This document shows, piece by piece, positions 51,162 to 60,262 of a stretch of 60,371 bases of DNA. The notes under the pieces are model-generated. The model ran no database searches. It was given only the letters and a program-made list of their open reading frames with translations, and was not told where the DNA came from. The translations under genes and the position numbers were made by a program. Origin of the DNA: Herpetosiphon llansteffanensis (GTDB taxonomy: Bacteria; Chloroflexota; Chloroflexia; Chloroflexales; Herpetosiphonaceae); NCBI RefSeq assembly GCF_003205875.1, contig NZ_PUBZ01000095.1, positions 1-60,371 on the forward strand, read 5' to 3'. Position 1 is the first letter of the stretch, and every line of letters begins with the position of its first letter.

Positions 51162-53037
51162 GAGCAAGCAATTAATCGTCTGGGTGGGCAATGCTGGCGT
51201 GCAACGAACCGAAGCTGCCCAAGCATGGCTCGCTCAACAATCTGCGGCGCGAACATGGCTTCTGAGCATGAATCGGGCGAATTTGGGCCATTGGGCTGGG
51301 CTAAATAGCTTTGTTAGCTCGCTCTTGCCCGAAATAAAAACCCAAGCTCCCGAACTATTGGTCAAATACGATTATGAATTGGCGTTGGTGCTGCCCCAAT
51401 TACAACGCGAACTCGCCGTGCGCAACCCAAGCCTGACCGATATTAGCAACCCTCAAGAGCGCACCCGCAATTATGCAGCCGATCGCGCCTTTCGGATTGT
51501 GCAAGGCTTGATCGATATGCTGCATGAGTTTCGCCAACACGCGCCCGACCAAGCTTGGGTAATTGTCTGCGATCAGTTTGATCAGGCTGGCTCATTAGTT
51601 ACGATGTTTTTTAAAGAATTATTGCGCCGCGCCGACCAACGCTTTGGCTTGACGATTGGATTTTTGGTTGAGCCAAACGCTGAGTTACTGGCCGACTATC
51701 AAAGCTGGGCCGAGCATGTTGAGGTTATTAATGGCGATTGGCAAGCTGATCAACCAGTGGCTGACTTAGATCCAGTTGAAGCCAAGCAACAGCTCGATGC
51801 ATTAGAGCGCGACCACACCTTTGATCCTATTGAAATTGAATTGCATTTGCCACAATTGATTCAGCTGGCAACCGCTGCCAACGAGCCACGCAAGCGACTG
51901 GGCTTTATGCACGAAGGGCTTTCGATCTGCTCGACGCGCGGCTTGTATGCAGATGCGCTGTATTATGGCGAGCCGCTGCAAGTTGCGATGGAGCGCGATT
52001 TTCCTAACAGCGTTGATTTTCGACTCAGCGCCTATTTGAAGCTCTATAATTGTTATATTGGCCTAAAACAGGCCGAGCCAGCTTTGGCAATTGCCGAAAC
52101 TGCGGTGAGCATCACCGATAATCCAGCGCGTTTATTTAGCTGGTATTACCTGATTGCGATGATTCATGGGCGTTTTGCCGTGCCCCGCGATTACGATCAG
52201 GCAGAGCATTACCTTAATTTGGGCATTGAAGCGATTAAGCAAGCAGATATTCCAGCCCAAGAAAAACTCTTCCAATCATCATTTAATCGCAATGGCTTGG
52301 CATTAATTCGCCACTTCCAAAAACGGCCCTTGGAAGCGATTGAAATTTGCCAAGAATGTTACAAACAGCTAGAAACTGGCTTGGATACCGAGGAACATAA
52401 ATTACATCGCTCGGTGTTGCTCTATAACATTGCCCAAGTCTATGATTCGCTCAAAGATTATCCCAATGCGCTGCACTATTACACCTTAACGATTGAAATG
52501 GACCCCAACTACGCCGAATACTACAACGAGCGAGCCAATATTTATCTGCAAATTGGCGATTATGCAGCTGCTGAGCGCGATTATCGCCAATCGATTGAGC
52601 TTAGCCCACCCTACACCGAAGTTTGGACGAACCTTGCCCAATGCTATCAATTGCAAGACGAGTTTGAGCAAGCGGTTGGCGCGTTTAGCCGCGCACTGGA
52701 TATTGATCCTAACAATGTGGTTGCGCTCAACCATCGCGCCGAATGCTACGAAGCCTTGGGCCAAACCCAAGCCGCAATCGACGACTATAGCGCTAGCCTA
52801 AAACTCAAAGCAAACGACTCAGGCATTGTTGCCAACCGCGCCATTCTGTATTATGAGCTTGGCGATTTGGCGGCATCGTTGGCCGATTTGAACACAGCAA
52901 TTGAGTTGCAGCCCGATTTGGCTGAGCTGTACGAAAATCGTGCGGTAGCTTTGGAAGCGCTCGAACGTTATGCGGAAGCTGAGCACGATCGCCAGCAAGC
53001 CATTTTGTTGGCCAACGCCCACGAAGTCAATGCCTAA
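51151..53037 (+). CDS. TPR-repeat protein, coupled to the peptide protease
   Basis: This 628-residue soluble protein has an N-terminal domain (1-210) with the look of a degenerate P-loop ATPase: a strand-loop start QLIVWVGNAGVQRTEAAQAWL without a canonical GKT, and a Walker B-like WVIVCDQFDQAG. The remainder, from about 225, is tetratricopeptide repeats; typical units begin near ALHYYTLTIEMDPNYAEYY and ALDIDPNNVVALNHRAECY. The start overlaps the protease stop by 11 bases. It may be a scaffold or regulator of peptide maturation or export. The stop is nearly joined to a GC-rich repeat. Confidence 0.85.
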   Translation: MTSKSKQLIVWVGNAGVQRTEAAQAWLAQQSAARTWLLSMNRANLGHWAGLNSFVSSLLPEIKTQAPELLVKYDYELALVLPQLQRELAVRNPSLTDISNPQERTRNYAADRAFRIVQGLIDMLHEFRQHAPDQAWVIVCDQFDQAGSLVTMFFKELLRRADQRFGLTIGFLVEPNAELLADYQSWAEHVEVINGDWQADQPVADLDPVEAKQQLDALERDHTFDPIEIELHLPQLIQLATAANEPRKRLGFMHEGLSICSTRGLYADALYYGEPLQVAMERDFPNSVDFRLSAYLKLYNCYIGLKQAEPALAIAETAVSITDNPARLFSWYYLIAMIHGRFAVPRDYDQAEHYLNLGIEAIKQADIPAQEKLFQSSFNRNGLALIRHFQKRPLEAIEICQECYKQLETGLDTEEHKLHRSVLLYNIAQVYDSLKDYPNALHYYTLTIEMDPNYAEYYNERANIYLQIGDYAAAERDYRQSIELSPPYTEVWTNLAQCYQLQDEFEQAVGAFSRALDIDPNNVVALNHRAECYEALGQTQAAIDDYSASLKLKANDSGIVANRAILYYELGDLAASLADLNTAIELQPDLAELYENRAVALEALERYAEAEHDRQQAILLANAHEVNA

Positions 53038-53039
53038 AG

Positions 53040-53174
53040 CCCCTCACCCCCCAGCCCCCTCTCCCACGAAAACGCAGGCGAGGGGGAGCCGACTCTTTTT
53101 ACGAACGAATTGGGGGAGAACCACGGCGTTAAAGCCCCTCGCCCGCGTCACGGGAGAGGGGTTGGGGTGAGGGG
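53040..53174. repeat. GC-rich inverted-repeat element, full copy
   Basis: The left arm begins CCCCTCACCCCCCAGCCCCC and the right arm ends GGAGAGGGGTTGGGGTGAGG, with inner CGAGGGGGAG and CCCCTCGCCC. It starts two bases after the TPR stop codon. Confidence 0.9.
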
Positions 53175-53218
53175 ATCATACTTTATTCCCATTCCCTTAT
53201 TTGTTGGCGAAATCATTG

Positions 53219-53254
53219 CTATACTGAGCCTCAAGGAACAATCCCTTGAGGCTC
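53219..53254 (+). promoter_or_regulatory. -10 box with adjacent hairpin upstream of the YdjM-like gene
   Basis: TATACT (53219-53224) is followed at once by an 11-bp perfect inverted repeat, GAGCCTCAAGG (53226-53236) and CCTTGAGGCTC (53244-53254). This is the same arrangement as at 41746-41781. The -35 is not clear (TTATTT 17 bases upstream). Confidence 0.45.
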
Positions 53255-53274
53255 ATTTGCTTGAGGAGCTGCTG

Positions 53275-53826
53275 ATGCCAACCATATTTAGTCATGTTGC
53301 GCCAGCCTTGGTGCTTGGTTTGGCGCTTGGTCGCGAGCGAATCAGCCGCCCGTTGTTGGTTTGCGCCTCGATTGCAGCGATTAGCCCCGATTTTGATGGG
53401 ATTAGCTTTTGGCTGGACATGCCGCGTGGCACGTTGTTGAGCCATCGCGGTTTTACCCATTCAATTGGCTTTGCAACAATTATTGCAGGTTTGGGGGCGA
53501 TCTTCGCGCCGCGCTTGGGCTGCAAACGCTGGGTTGCGGCGCTGGTCTTGTTTCTGGCAACCTTTAGCCATCCACTTTACGATATGCTGACTAATGGAGG
53601 CAGTGGGGTTGCGCTGTGGTGGCCGTTCAGCAGCCAGCGGGTCTTTTTCGAGTGGCGGCCAATTGCGGTGGCTCCAATTAGTGCGGCGCGGCTATTTTCC
53701 GAGCGCGGCTGGAATGTGTTGCTCTCGGAATTACGCTGGATTTGGCTACCATGGCTGGGGCTTGGTTTGATTGTGGCTTGGCTGCGGCAGCGCTATGATA
53801 CGTCCAAAGCGCAGATTCTTGCGTAG
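53275..53826 (+). CDS. YdjM-like metal-dependent hydrolase, membrane
   Basis: A 183-residue membrane protein of the YdjM/DUF457 type. Metal-binding residues typical of the family are visible: His in MPTIFSHVAPAL, Asp in SPDFDGISFW, HRGFTHS, and FSHPLYDMLTNGG. About four hydrophobic helices. The start is ATG 53275 with GAGGAG upstream; a longer in-frame opening would run through the GC-rich repeat. Confidence 0.88.
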   Translation: MPTIFSHVAPALVLGLALGRERISRPLLVCASIAAISPDFDGISFWLDMPRGTLLSHRGFTHSIGFATIIAGLGAIFAPRLGCKRWVAALVLFLATFSHPLYDMLTNGGSGVALWWPFSSQRVFFEWRPIAVAPISAARLFSERGWNVLLSELRWIWLPWLGLGLIVAWLRQRYDTSKAQILA

Positions 53827-53854
53827 GCATAAGCAATCTCGATAGTGTGGAGCG

Positions 53855-55507
53855 ATGATGAACATGGCCCAATTTGATGCGATTGTTGTTGGCGGTGGGC
53901 ATAATGGCTTGACCTGTGCCTGTTATTTGCAAAAAGCTGGAATCAAAACCCTTGTGATCGAACGGCGACCAATTGTTGGCGGCGCGGTTTGCACCGAAAC
54001 CATGTTTGGCGGCTATAAGATGGATGTTGGCTCATCGGCCCACATTATGATTCACCTCACGCCAGTGGTGCGCGAGCTTGAGCTACACAAATTTGGCCTC
54101 GAATATATTGATATGGACCCATTTGCTTGGTATCCATTGCCCGATGGTTCAGGCGCAATTGAATTTTGGCGCGATTTAGACAAAACCTGTGCTTCGATTG
54201 AAAAAATCTCGCCCAAAGATGCCCATGCCTATCGCCAATTTGTGGCGCTGTGGGGGCCGCTCAACGAAGGCGTATTTGATGTATTTCTCAAATCGCCATC
54301 GCCTGCCAACCTTGGTCGCCAGATGTTAACTGGCCAATTCAAGGGCGAGAAAGGCACGCATCCGCTGGATATTCTGCGGCGTTTGTTTACCTCGTATGGC
54401 TATTTGATCAATGAAACCTTTGAAAGCGAAGCCATGCGCGCTGCAATGGGCTGGTTAGCGGCGCAATCTGGCCCGCCGCCGCACGAAATTGGCACTGGCG
54501 ATTTTGCTGGCTGGCATTCGATGCTGCACGAAAGCGGCGCGAAACATCCGCGTGGTGGCTCTGGGATGTTGACCCAAGCCATGGCTGCACGCTTCAAGAG
54601 TGATGGTGGCACGTTGCTGCTCGATGCTCCAGTTGAGCGAATTATTGTGCAGCATGGGGTGGTGCAAGGGGTTGAATTAACCTCGGGCGAAATCTACAGC
54701 GCGCCAATGGTTATTTCGAATGCCCATGTGCAAACCACCTTGCTCAAGTTGGTTGAGCGCGAGCAACTGCCAAATGGCCTAGCCGAGCGGGTTGGACGGA
54801 TTCGGGTTGGCAATGGCTTTGGTATGGCTGTGCGCTGTGCTGCTGATGAATTACCCGATTATTTGGCCGCGCCTTCTGGTGGCCGCCCGCATCCATCGCA
54901 TCATGGTTTGCAACTGCTCTGCCCATCGATCGATTATCTCAATCGCGCGGTCAGCGATTATGATCGTGGCGTGCCAGCGACCGATCCAGCGGTGATTGCC
55001 ATGACATTCAGCGCAATCGATCCCGATGTTGCGCCCAAGGGCAAGCATACGTTGTTTTTGTGGGGCCAATATCACCCCTATGAATTAAGTAATGGCGAAG
55101 ATTGGGATAGCATTGCCGATCGCGAGGCCGACAAACTTTTAGAAGTAGTCTATCGCTATGCGCCAAATATGCGTGGCAAAATTAGCAATCGTTATGTGCA
55201 AACTCCATTAACCTTGGAGCGAACCTTTGGCATGTTGCGCGGCAATGTGATGCATGTTGAAATGTCGTTTGATCAGATGTTTGCCTTCCGCCCGCTGCCT
55301 GAGCTTTCCGAGTATCGCGTGGCTGGGATCAAGGGCTTGTATCTGACTGGCGCGAGCACCCATCCTGGCGGCGGCGTATTTGCTGCTTCTGGCTACAACA
55401 CTGCCCAAACTGTGCTCAAAGATCGCCAGCCATCACGCCAATGGGTTGGTTGGACGCTTGGCGCGGCAGCAGCCTTAGGTGCAATTGCTTGGGCCAAAAA
55501 GAAATAA
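53855..55507 (+). CDS. Phytoene desaturase/CrtO-like FAD oxidoreductase
   Basis: A 550-residue flavoprotein of the carotenoid desaturase/ketolase superfamily (CrtI/CrtO/PYROXD2-like). The N-terminal FAD-binding motif is IVVGGGHNGLTCACYLQKAG, followed by VIERRPIVGGAV. The C-terminal FAD motif is LYLTGASTHPGGGVFAASG. A C-terminal hydrophobic stretch (GAAAALGAIAW) with terminal Lys residues may attach to the membrane. The substrate may be a carotenoid, but no other carotenoid gene is nearby. The start is at one of three close ATGs (53855, 53858, 53864). Confidence 0.88.
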   Translation: MMNMAQFDAIVVGGGHNGLTCACYLQKAGIKTLVIERRPIVGGAVCTETMFGGYKMDVGSSAHIMIHLTPVVRELELHKFGLEYIDMDPFAWYPLPDGSGAIEFWRDLDKTCASIEKISPKDAHAYRQFVALWGPLNEGVFDVFLKSPSPANLGRQMLTGQFKGEKGTHPLDILRRLFTSYGYLINETFESEAMRAAMGWLAAQSGPPPHEIGTGDFAGWHSMLHESGAKHPRGGSGMLTQAMAARFKSDGGTLLLDAPVERIIVQHGVVQGVELTSGEIYSAPMVISNAHVQTTLLKLVEREQLPNGLAERVGRIRVGNGFGMAVRCAADELPDYLAAPSGGRPHPSHHGLQLLCPSIDYLNRAVSDYDRGVPATDPAVIAMTFSAIDPDVAPKGKHTLFLWGQYHPYELSNGEDWDSIADREADKLLEVVYRYAPNMRGKISNRYVQTPLTLERTFGMLRGNVMHVEMSFDQMFAFRPLPELSEYRVAGIKGLYLTGASTHPGGGVFAASGYNTAQTVLKDRQPSRQWVGWTLGAAAALGAIAWAKKK

Positions 55508-55516
55508 ATGTTGGTG

Positions 55517-55556
55517 ACAGCTGCTCAGTCGAATTAATAACTGAGCAGCTGTTGCT
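55517..55556. terminator. Terminator between convergent genes
   Basis: A 13-bp stem (ACAGCTGCTCAGT / ACTGAGCAGCTGT) with a 10-base loop, followed by TGCTTGTTT. It lies between the stops of the FAD oxidoreductase and the minus-strand membrane protein. Confidence 0.8.
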
Positions 55557-55559
55557 TGT

Positions 55560-57575
55560 TTAGGGCTGAACTGTTGCTTCAAAAACACTAATTGATAAGG
55601 TGCGTGGGTCTGCACCTGGCTGTTGCAGGCTTGGGTTAATGCCTGCTTCGTGAGGCTTGAAACGCAGTTTATAGCTTTTTTGGGCTAAATCAATGGGCAG
55701 CGTGAAGCTTTCAACTGCTGTGCCAACCGTTAATGTAGCCAACAATTGATCATCAAGCAAAACATCGACCGCCTGCGGATGATCAAATGCCACCAATTTG
55801 AGCTGAAGCTGAGCCTGCATTGGGCGAGTGGGATACAGGCCCAAGGTTGCGCCAGCCCCAGCATCTTTAATCCAGCGGTGTAAATCGTTCTCGCTGCCCT
55901 CAAGATCATACCAACCAGTGCCTAGTTCCATCAAGGTATGCAATGACTCGCTGCTTGGTTGCCAATCCAGCCGATAGGCCACCAGCGTTTGGTCGTTGGC
56001 AATTTCGCTGGCCTTGGCTCCGGTGAGCGCTTCTACTTGCTCTACCGTTGGCACTTGCTGATTCGGCATATCCGATTTGCGGTAATACACGAGGTAGCGC
56101 AAATTAAAGTAGCTGGTTGCGGCCAGCGGTTGCTGCACCGGAAAAATATCGTGGCTTGGCAAATTAAGCTCTGGTTCTTCCAAGCCACGAACGAGCCGAA
56201 TATCAAAAATTGGAATCCGTGGCACAGGCCGCGCCAACACGCCATCAATAATTGGGCGCTGATGGATTGTTTGGTAATACATGGCAAACCACGCGCTGTT
56301 AGTGCGGCGAATCGGCATGTCGAGCACGCTGCCAGGCGTGGAATCAGCGGCAATTTGCTCATAAACCGGATGATGGGTTGGTTGCAGTAATGGCCGCTGG
56401 CTTGGCCAACTATCAACGCCAATTAAGAGCAGCAAACTGGCGCTTACCAGCACATGCCAACGTGGTTGCCAACGCTTCAGCAGCCCATCCACGCCCATGG
56501 CCGCCAACACAGCACTACTTATTAACGTTAAAACGATAAAGCGATCGGGGTAGCGCCCAAATTGGGCAATTGGCAAGAGATTATAGATTTGATACAAGCC
56601 ATAGCGTGGGCCGAGCGCCAGCCAAAAAGCCCCAAGTCCAAGCACAATCCAGCGCAAGCCTTGTTTTTTGGTCAATACCACGCCAACAACGTCCAGCATC
56701 AGCCCAACAAGGCCTAAATACGATAAGCTTGCGCGTTGGAAAATTGCCAAGGGTGAGATTGACCGCTTGCTCACTTCCTCAACGCTGCGAATTAAAACCG
56801 GATTGTTGGATGCCTGTCGCAACATTGGAATCAACATCAACGGCAGAATTACCACTAAAGTTACGCCGCCGATGATCAGTGGCGCACGTAGACGTTGCCA
56901 CGTCTGCTTGAGGCTGCGTGGTTGCTGCACCAGATCAAATCCAAGCCAAACCAATGTCCAGAGCAACGCATACATCGCCATATACAAGCTCGAAAACAAC
57001 ACCGCTAGCAAGGCCAGAATTGCCCATGCAATCCGCCCGAATGATGGTTGTTGGCGCACCCGTTCGTAGGCCACGAAATAGAGCGGCAACCACTGCATAT
57101 TCCACAATTCAAGGTGATTGAGGGTTAGGTGGCCAAAATGAAATGCAGAAAAACTGTAGATCATGCCAGCCAGAAAGGCGCTACGCGACGAACATTGCCA
57201 TTGGCGACAGAGCAAATAGACTGCATAGCCGCTGAGCACAAACGAGCCAAGCGCCAAAAAATTATAGGCTGGAATCACGCCCCAAATAGCGATAATCGGC
57301 AGCGCAATAATCGCGTTGGTGATGCTCAAGGGGTGAAAATAGAGTGCAGCGCCATTGGGCGTATACAGTTGGTCGGTAAAAAATGGCGATTGGCCCGCCA
57401 ACAGGCTGCGATACACATGGTCAAGATTCCAGAGTTTTTCCCATAAATCTTGAGCTGCATCGCCAGCGCCCGAAGGCACATGGGTTGCAACATGGCCAAT
57501 CAACGGATAGGTAGCGATGATTGCGAGAATCAGATAGCCCAAAAGCACAAGCGTATGAATTAAGCGTTGCGACAC
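55560..57575 (-). CDS. Large polytopic membrane protein, GT-C glycosyltransferase-like
   Basis: This 671-residue protein has about ten to twelve hydrophobic helices in the first 400 residues and a C-terminal soluble beta-rich domain. An acidic site in the first outer loop (SGAGDAAQDLWEKLWNL) and the HFxPLS segment are typical of the GT-C/YfhO-like membrane glycosyltransferases that use lipid-linked sugars. The donor and acceptor are unknown. It is alone on the minus strand. The ribosome site is not clear. Confidence 0.7.
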   Translation of the reverse strand: MSQRLIHTLVLLGYLILAIIATYPLIGHVATHVPSGAGDAAQDLWEKLWNLDHVYRSLLAGQSPFFTDQLYTPNGAALYFHPLSITNAIIALPIIAIWGVIPAYNFLALGSFVLSGYAVYLLCRQWQCSSRSAFLAGMIYSFSAFHFGHLTLNHLELWNMQWLPLYFVAYERVRQQPSFGRIAWAILALLAVLFSSLYMAMYALLWTLVWLGFDLVQQPRSLKQTWQRLRAPLIIGGVTLVVILPLMLIPMLRQASNNPVLIRSVEEVSKRSISPLAIFQRASLSYLGLVGLMLDVVGVVLTKKQGLRWIVLGLGAFWLALGPRYGLYQIYNLLPIAQFGRYPDRFIVLTLISSAVLAAMGVDGLLKRWQPRWHVLVSASLLLLIGVDSWPSQRPLLQPTHHPVYEQIAADSTPGSVLDMPIRRTNSAWFAMYYQTIHQRPIIDGVLARPVPRIPIFDIRLVRGLEEPELNLPSHDIFPVQQPLAATSYFNLRYLVYYRKSDMPNQQVPTVEQVEALTGAKASEIANDQTLVAYRLDWQPSSESLHTLMELGTGWYDLEGSENDLHRWIKDAGAGATLGLYPTRPMQAQLQLKLVAFDHPQAVDVLLDDQLLATLTVGTAVESFTLPIDLAQKSYKLRFKPHEAGINPSLQQPGADPRTLSISVFEATVQP

Positions 57576-58497
57576 ACTGAATCCTTTTTAACTAATCAAA
57601 CAGCGCTAGCATACCATAGGCGAGCGAAGAGAGACGAAACCACGAAGAGCACGAAGAGCACGAAGGCTGGTGTAGCCACAGATGCCACAGATTATGAGGA
57701 TTAGGTTCGTGCCAGACCAAAGCCCCTAGCCAACAGCCATGAACATTTTAGACACGAATTGCACGAATGAGTATTTTTAGCCACATATTGGCACAGATTT
57801 GTATGATTAGCGTTCCTATAGCCCAAAGCCTCTAGCCCATAGCCATATTTCTCTGTGCCTCTGCGTTAAAATTTCGATCCACGAAGAGCACGAAGAGCAC
57901 GAAGCTATTAATGTAGGGGAATAGGAAACATAACAACATTCCAGCAAAGAACTATTAGGGGGTGCTGGGGGATGAAAACCCCCGGCGTTTCCCTCCGGCG
58001 GAGGGACGGAAGGGTGGCGAACGAGGGGCTAGGAGATCAGCTGTCAGGGATCAGGAAATCGCGAATGAATATTTTTAGCCACAGACAGATTGGCACAGAT
58101 TGATTTCCCATAGCCCAAAGCCTCTAGCCCATAGCCATATTTCTCTGCGCCGCTGCGTTAATGGATTGATCCACAAAGAGCACGAAGAGCACGAAGGCTG
58201 GTTTAGCTACATATTGGCACAGATTGGCACAGATTGATTTCCCACTAGCCTAGAGCCTACAGCCCATAGCCATATTTCTCTGCGCCTCTGCGTTAAAGAA
58301 TTAATCCACGAAGGAGGGGGATGAAAAAGGATCGTTGGGGATTCGTAATCATAACAATAATTCATAACCTGAATTTTAGGCCAGAAGCTGGCGAAAAAAG
58401 ATTATTTTCAAGCATATTTGTCAAATACTACAAATGTTGATTAAAGGCGTAGCAAAGGGCTAAAACTAAACTTCGCGACCAGCAAGCAGCATAAAAA
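57576..58497. repeat. Intergenic region of modular AT-rich repeats
   Basis: No gene in about 0.9 kb. The modules appear in a repeating order: CACGAAGAGCACGAAG (57640, 57876, 58176), TTAGCCACAGATT-type with TTGGCACAGATT (57668, 57777, 58073, 58203), AGCCCATAGCCAT, then TCTCTGCGCCTCTGCGTTAA-type (57850, 58142, 58276). There are about four partial iterations. Confidence 0.85.
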
Positions 58498-58526
58498 TTG
58501 ACAAAGTATTAAGCTTAGGCTATGCT
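58498..58526 (+). promoter_or_regulatory. Promoter of the M23 peptidase gene
   Basis: A perfect -35 TTGACA (58498-58503), a 17-base spacer and -10 TATGCT (58521-58526). It gives a leader of about 100 bases. Confidence 0.72.
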
Positions 58527-58630
58527 TGCCATAACTGCGTGGACTTGGCAACGCACATTCATGTCATCATGTATGCAGATAGCCTTGATTGCTATCAGCA
58601 ACCAAGTACCATTCGAGGAGTCTTCTTTCC

Positions 58631-60247
58631 ATGACAGAGAAGCGAACTCCGCGGCGACGTGTTCAACGGGCCCATACGCAAAACAACGCCGAAGTTATTT
58701 TGCTACCAGCTCCTAACCACACCACTACCGCATTTCGCCAAAAATCTGATACAGGCCGGATTGAGTCACTCAATCAAGGTGGCCGCTCAGCCCAACGACG
58801 ACGCAAGCAAGAACAACGCGCAGCTTCGATCGCGCGATCTTCGCTAGCTCAAATCGCTGGCACATCAACACGTGCTCCATTAGCAATTCCCGATCCAAAA
58901 CCAGCACGGCGTTCGTTCAAGGTTGCCGCCCAATCGGTGCGTCAGCGCTTACAAATTCAACGTCGCTTAGTTGCGCATAGCGTCATTCTCTTAGCTGCCT
59001 GTGTGGTGGCTTGGGGTCGAGGCTTTCCGCTCAATCCCGCTGCCGATTCGACAGATCACGCAATTCCCGAAGTTTTAGCAGCAGCTCAGTTGGTCGATGA
59101 AGTTGAAGCAGGTAATTTCCAACGCGTCGTTATTCCCATTTCTGCAACCCAGCCCCAAAGTGTTGGCGGTGGCGAGCATGAAGTTGTGGTCGATGTTGGC
59201 CCTGCCTTAATCAAACCAGCGCCAGAGCGTGGCCCTGCCTTTGTTGCGACCCACTTGGTTGCTAACGAAGAAACAATTGCCGATATTGCTACCAAATATA
59301 CAATCACCCCAGAATCGTTAATTGCGGCCAATAATTTGACTGGCCCAGTTGCGATTGGCGAAACCTTGCGCATTCCGCGGGTTTCGGGCGTTCCGCACAC
59401 CGTGAGCGAAGGCGAAACGATTACCGATATTGCCGATCGCTACAGCGTTGGCGCTGATGTGATTATGACCTTCCCGCCCAATGGCTTAGATCAAGGCCAA
59501 GCCTTGGTTGCTGGCCGCGAGATTTTTGTGCCAGGCGCATCGTTGGCGGGCGTGCAAAATGTGTCCGTTCGTGGCGCGATTGATTCGATCAATCAAAAAT
59601 CGCAAGCAGCCGCCATCGTGTTGGCCGACCGCACCAACTTGCGCGAAGGCCCAGGCACTGCCTACGAGAAAATCGTCAAGGTCAATGCTGGTGAGCGTTT
59701 ACAGCTTATCGGCAAGCACGAAGAATGGGTCAAAATTCTGCAAACTGATGGTGAGGTTGCCTGGGTTGCTCGCGAAGTTGTGAGCATTCCTGCTGAAGTT
59801 TGGTCGGTTTTGGAAGAAACCGATAACTTTCCACCGCCACCACCGCCACCACCAGTCTGGGTTTGGCCAAGCTATGGCGACCTAACCTCGGGCTTTGGCT
59901 ATCGCAACTTTAGCGTTGGGCGCTTCCACAACGGTGTCGATATTGCCAACCGCAAAGGCACGCCAATCTCGGCAGCTCGCCGTGGTACGGTTATCGAAGC
60001 TGGCTGGTGTAGCGGCTATGGCTATTGTGTCAAAATTAGCCACGGCTCCGGTATGGTCACTGAATACGGCCATATGATGTCGAATCCGGTGGTTTCCGAA
60101 GGCCAAGAAGTCGAGGCCGGACAGTTGATTGGCTATATGGGCAGCACCTATGATCGGGCTGGCGGCGGCTATTCAACTGGTGTGCACTTGCACTTCACAA
60201 TCAAAATTGATGGTACGGCAGTTAATCCGCTGAAATATCTCCCATAA
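58631..60247 (+). CDS. LysM-SH3-M23 cell wall endopeptidase
   Basis: This 538-residue protein has a basic, Arg-rich cytoplasmic N-terminus (1-115) and one transmembrane helix (about 122-138). Two LysM-type repeats follow (HLVANEETIADIATKYTITP and HTVSEGETITDIADRYSVGA). Then comes a bacterial SH3 domain (TNLREGPGTAYEKIV), a poly-Pro hinge (PPPPPPPP) and a C-terminal M23 peptidase domain. The zinc ligands are visible: His in FHNGVDIA, and HLHF near the end. It should cut peptidoglycan cross-links. The start is ATG 58631, with GAGGAG ten bases upstream; an earlier in-frame start has no site. Confidence 0.93.
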   Translation: MTEKRTPRRRVQRAHTQNNAEVILLPAPNHTTTAFRQKSDTGRIESLNQGGRSAQRRRKQEQRAASIARSSLAQIAGTSTRAPLAIPDPKPARRSFKVAAQSVRQRLQIQRRLVAHSVILLAACVVAWGRGFPLNPAADSTDHAIPEVLAAAQLVDEVEAGNFQRVVIPISATQPQSVGGGEHEVVVDVGPALIKPAPERGPAFVATHLVANEETIADIATKYTITPESLIAANNLTGPVAIGETLRIPRVSGVPHTVSEGETITDIADRYSVGADVIMTFPPNGLDQGQALVAGREIFVPGASLAGVQNVSVRGAIDSINQKSQAAAIVLADRTNLREGPGTAYEKIVKVNAGERLQLIGKHEEWVKILQTDGEVAWVAREVVSIPAEVWSVLEETDNFPPPPPPPPVWVWPSYGDLTSGFGYRNFSVGRFHNGVDIANRKGTPISAARRGTVIEAGWCSGYGYCVKISHGSGMVTEYGHMMSNPVVSEGQEVEAGQLIGYMGSTYDRAGGGYSTGVHLHFTIKIDGTAVNPLKYLP

Positions 60248-60262
60248 GCTAACCGAGGTTTG

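Noticed and set aside
53110-53274. N-terminal extension of the YdjM-like protein
   Set aside because: The extension is translated from the GC-rich repeat and the hairpin region; ATG 53275 has a good ribosome site and gives the family N-terminus.
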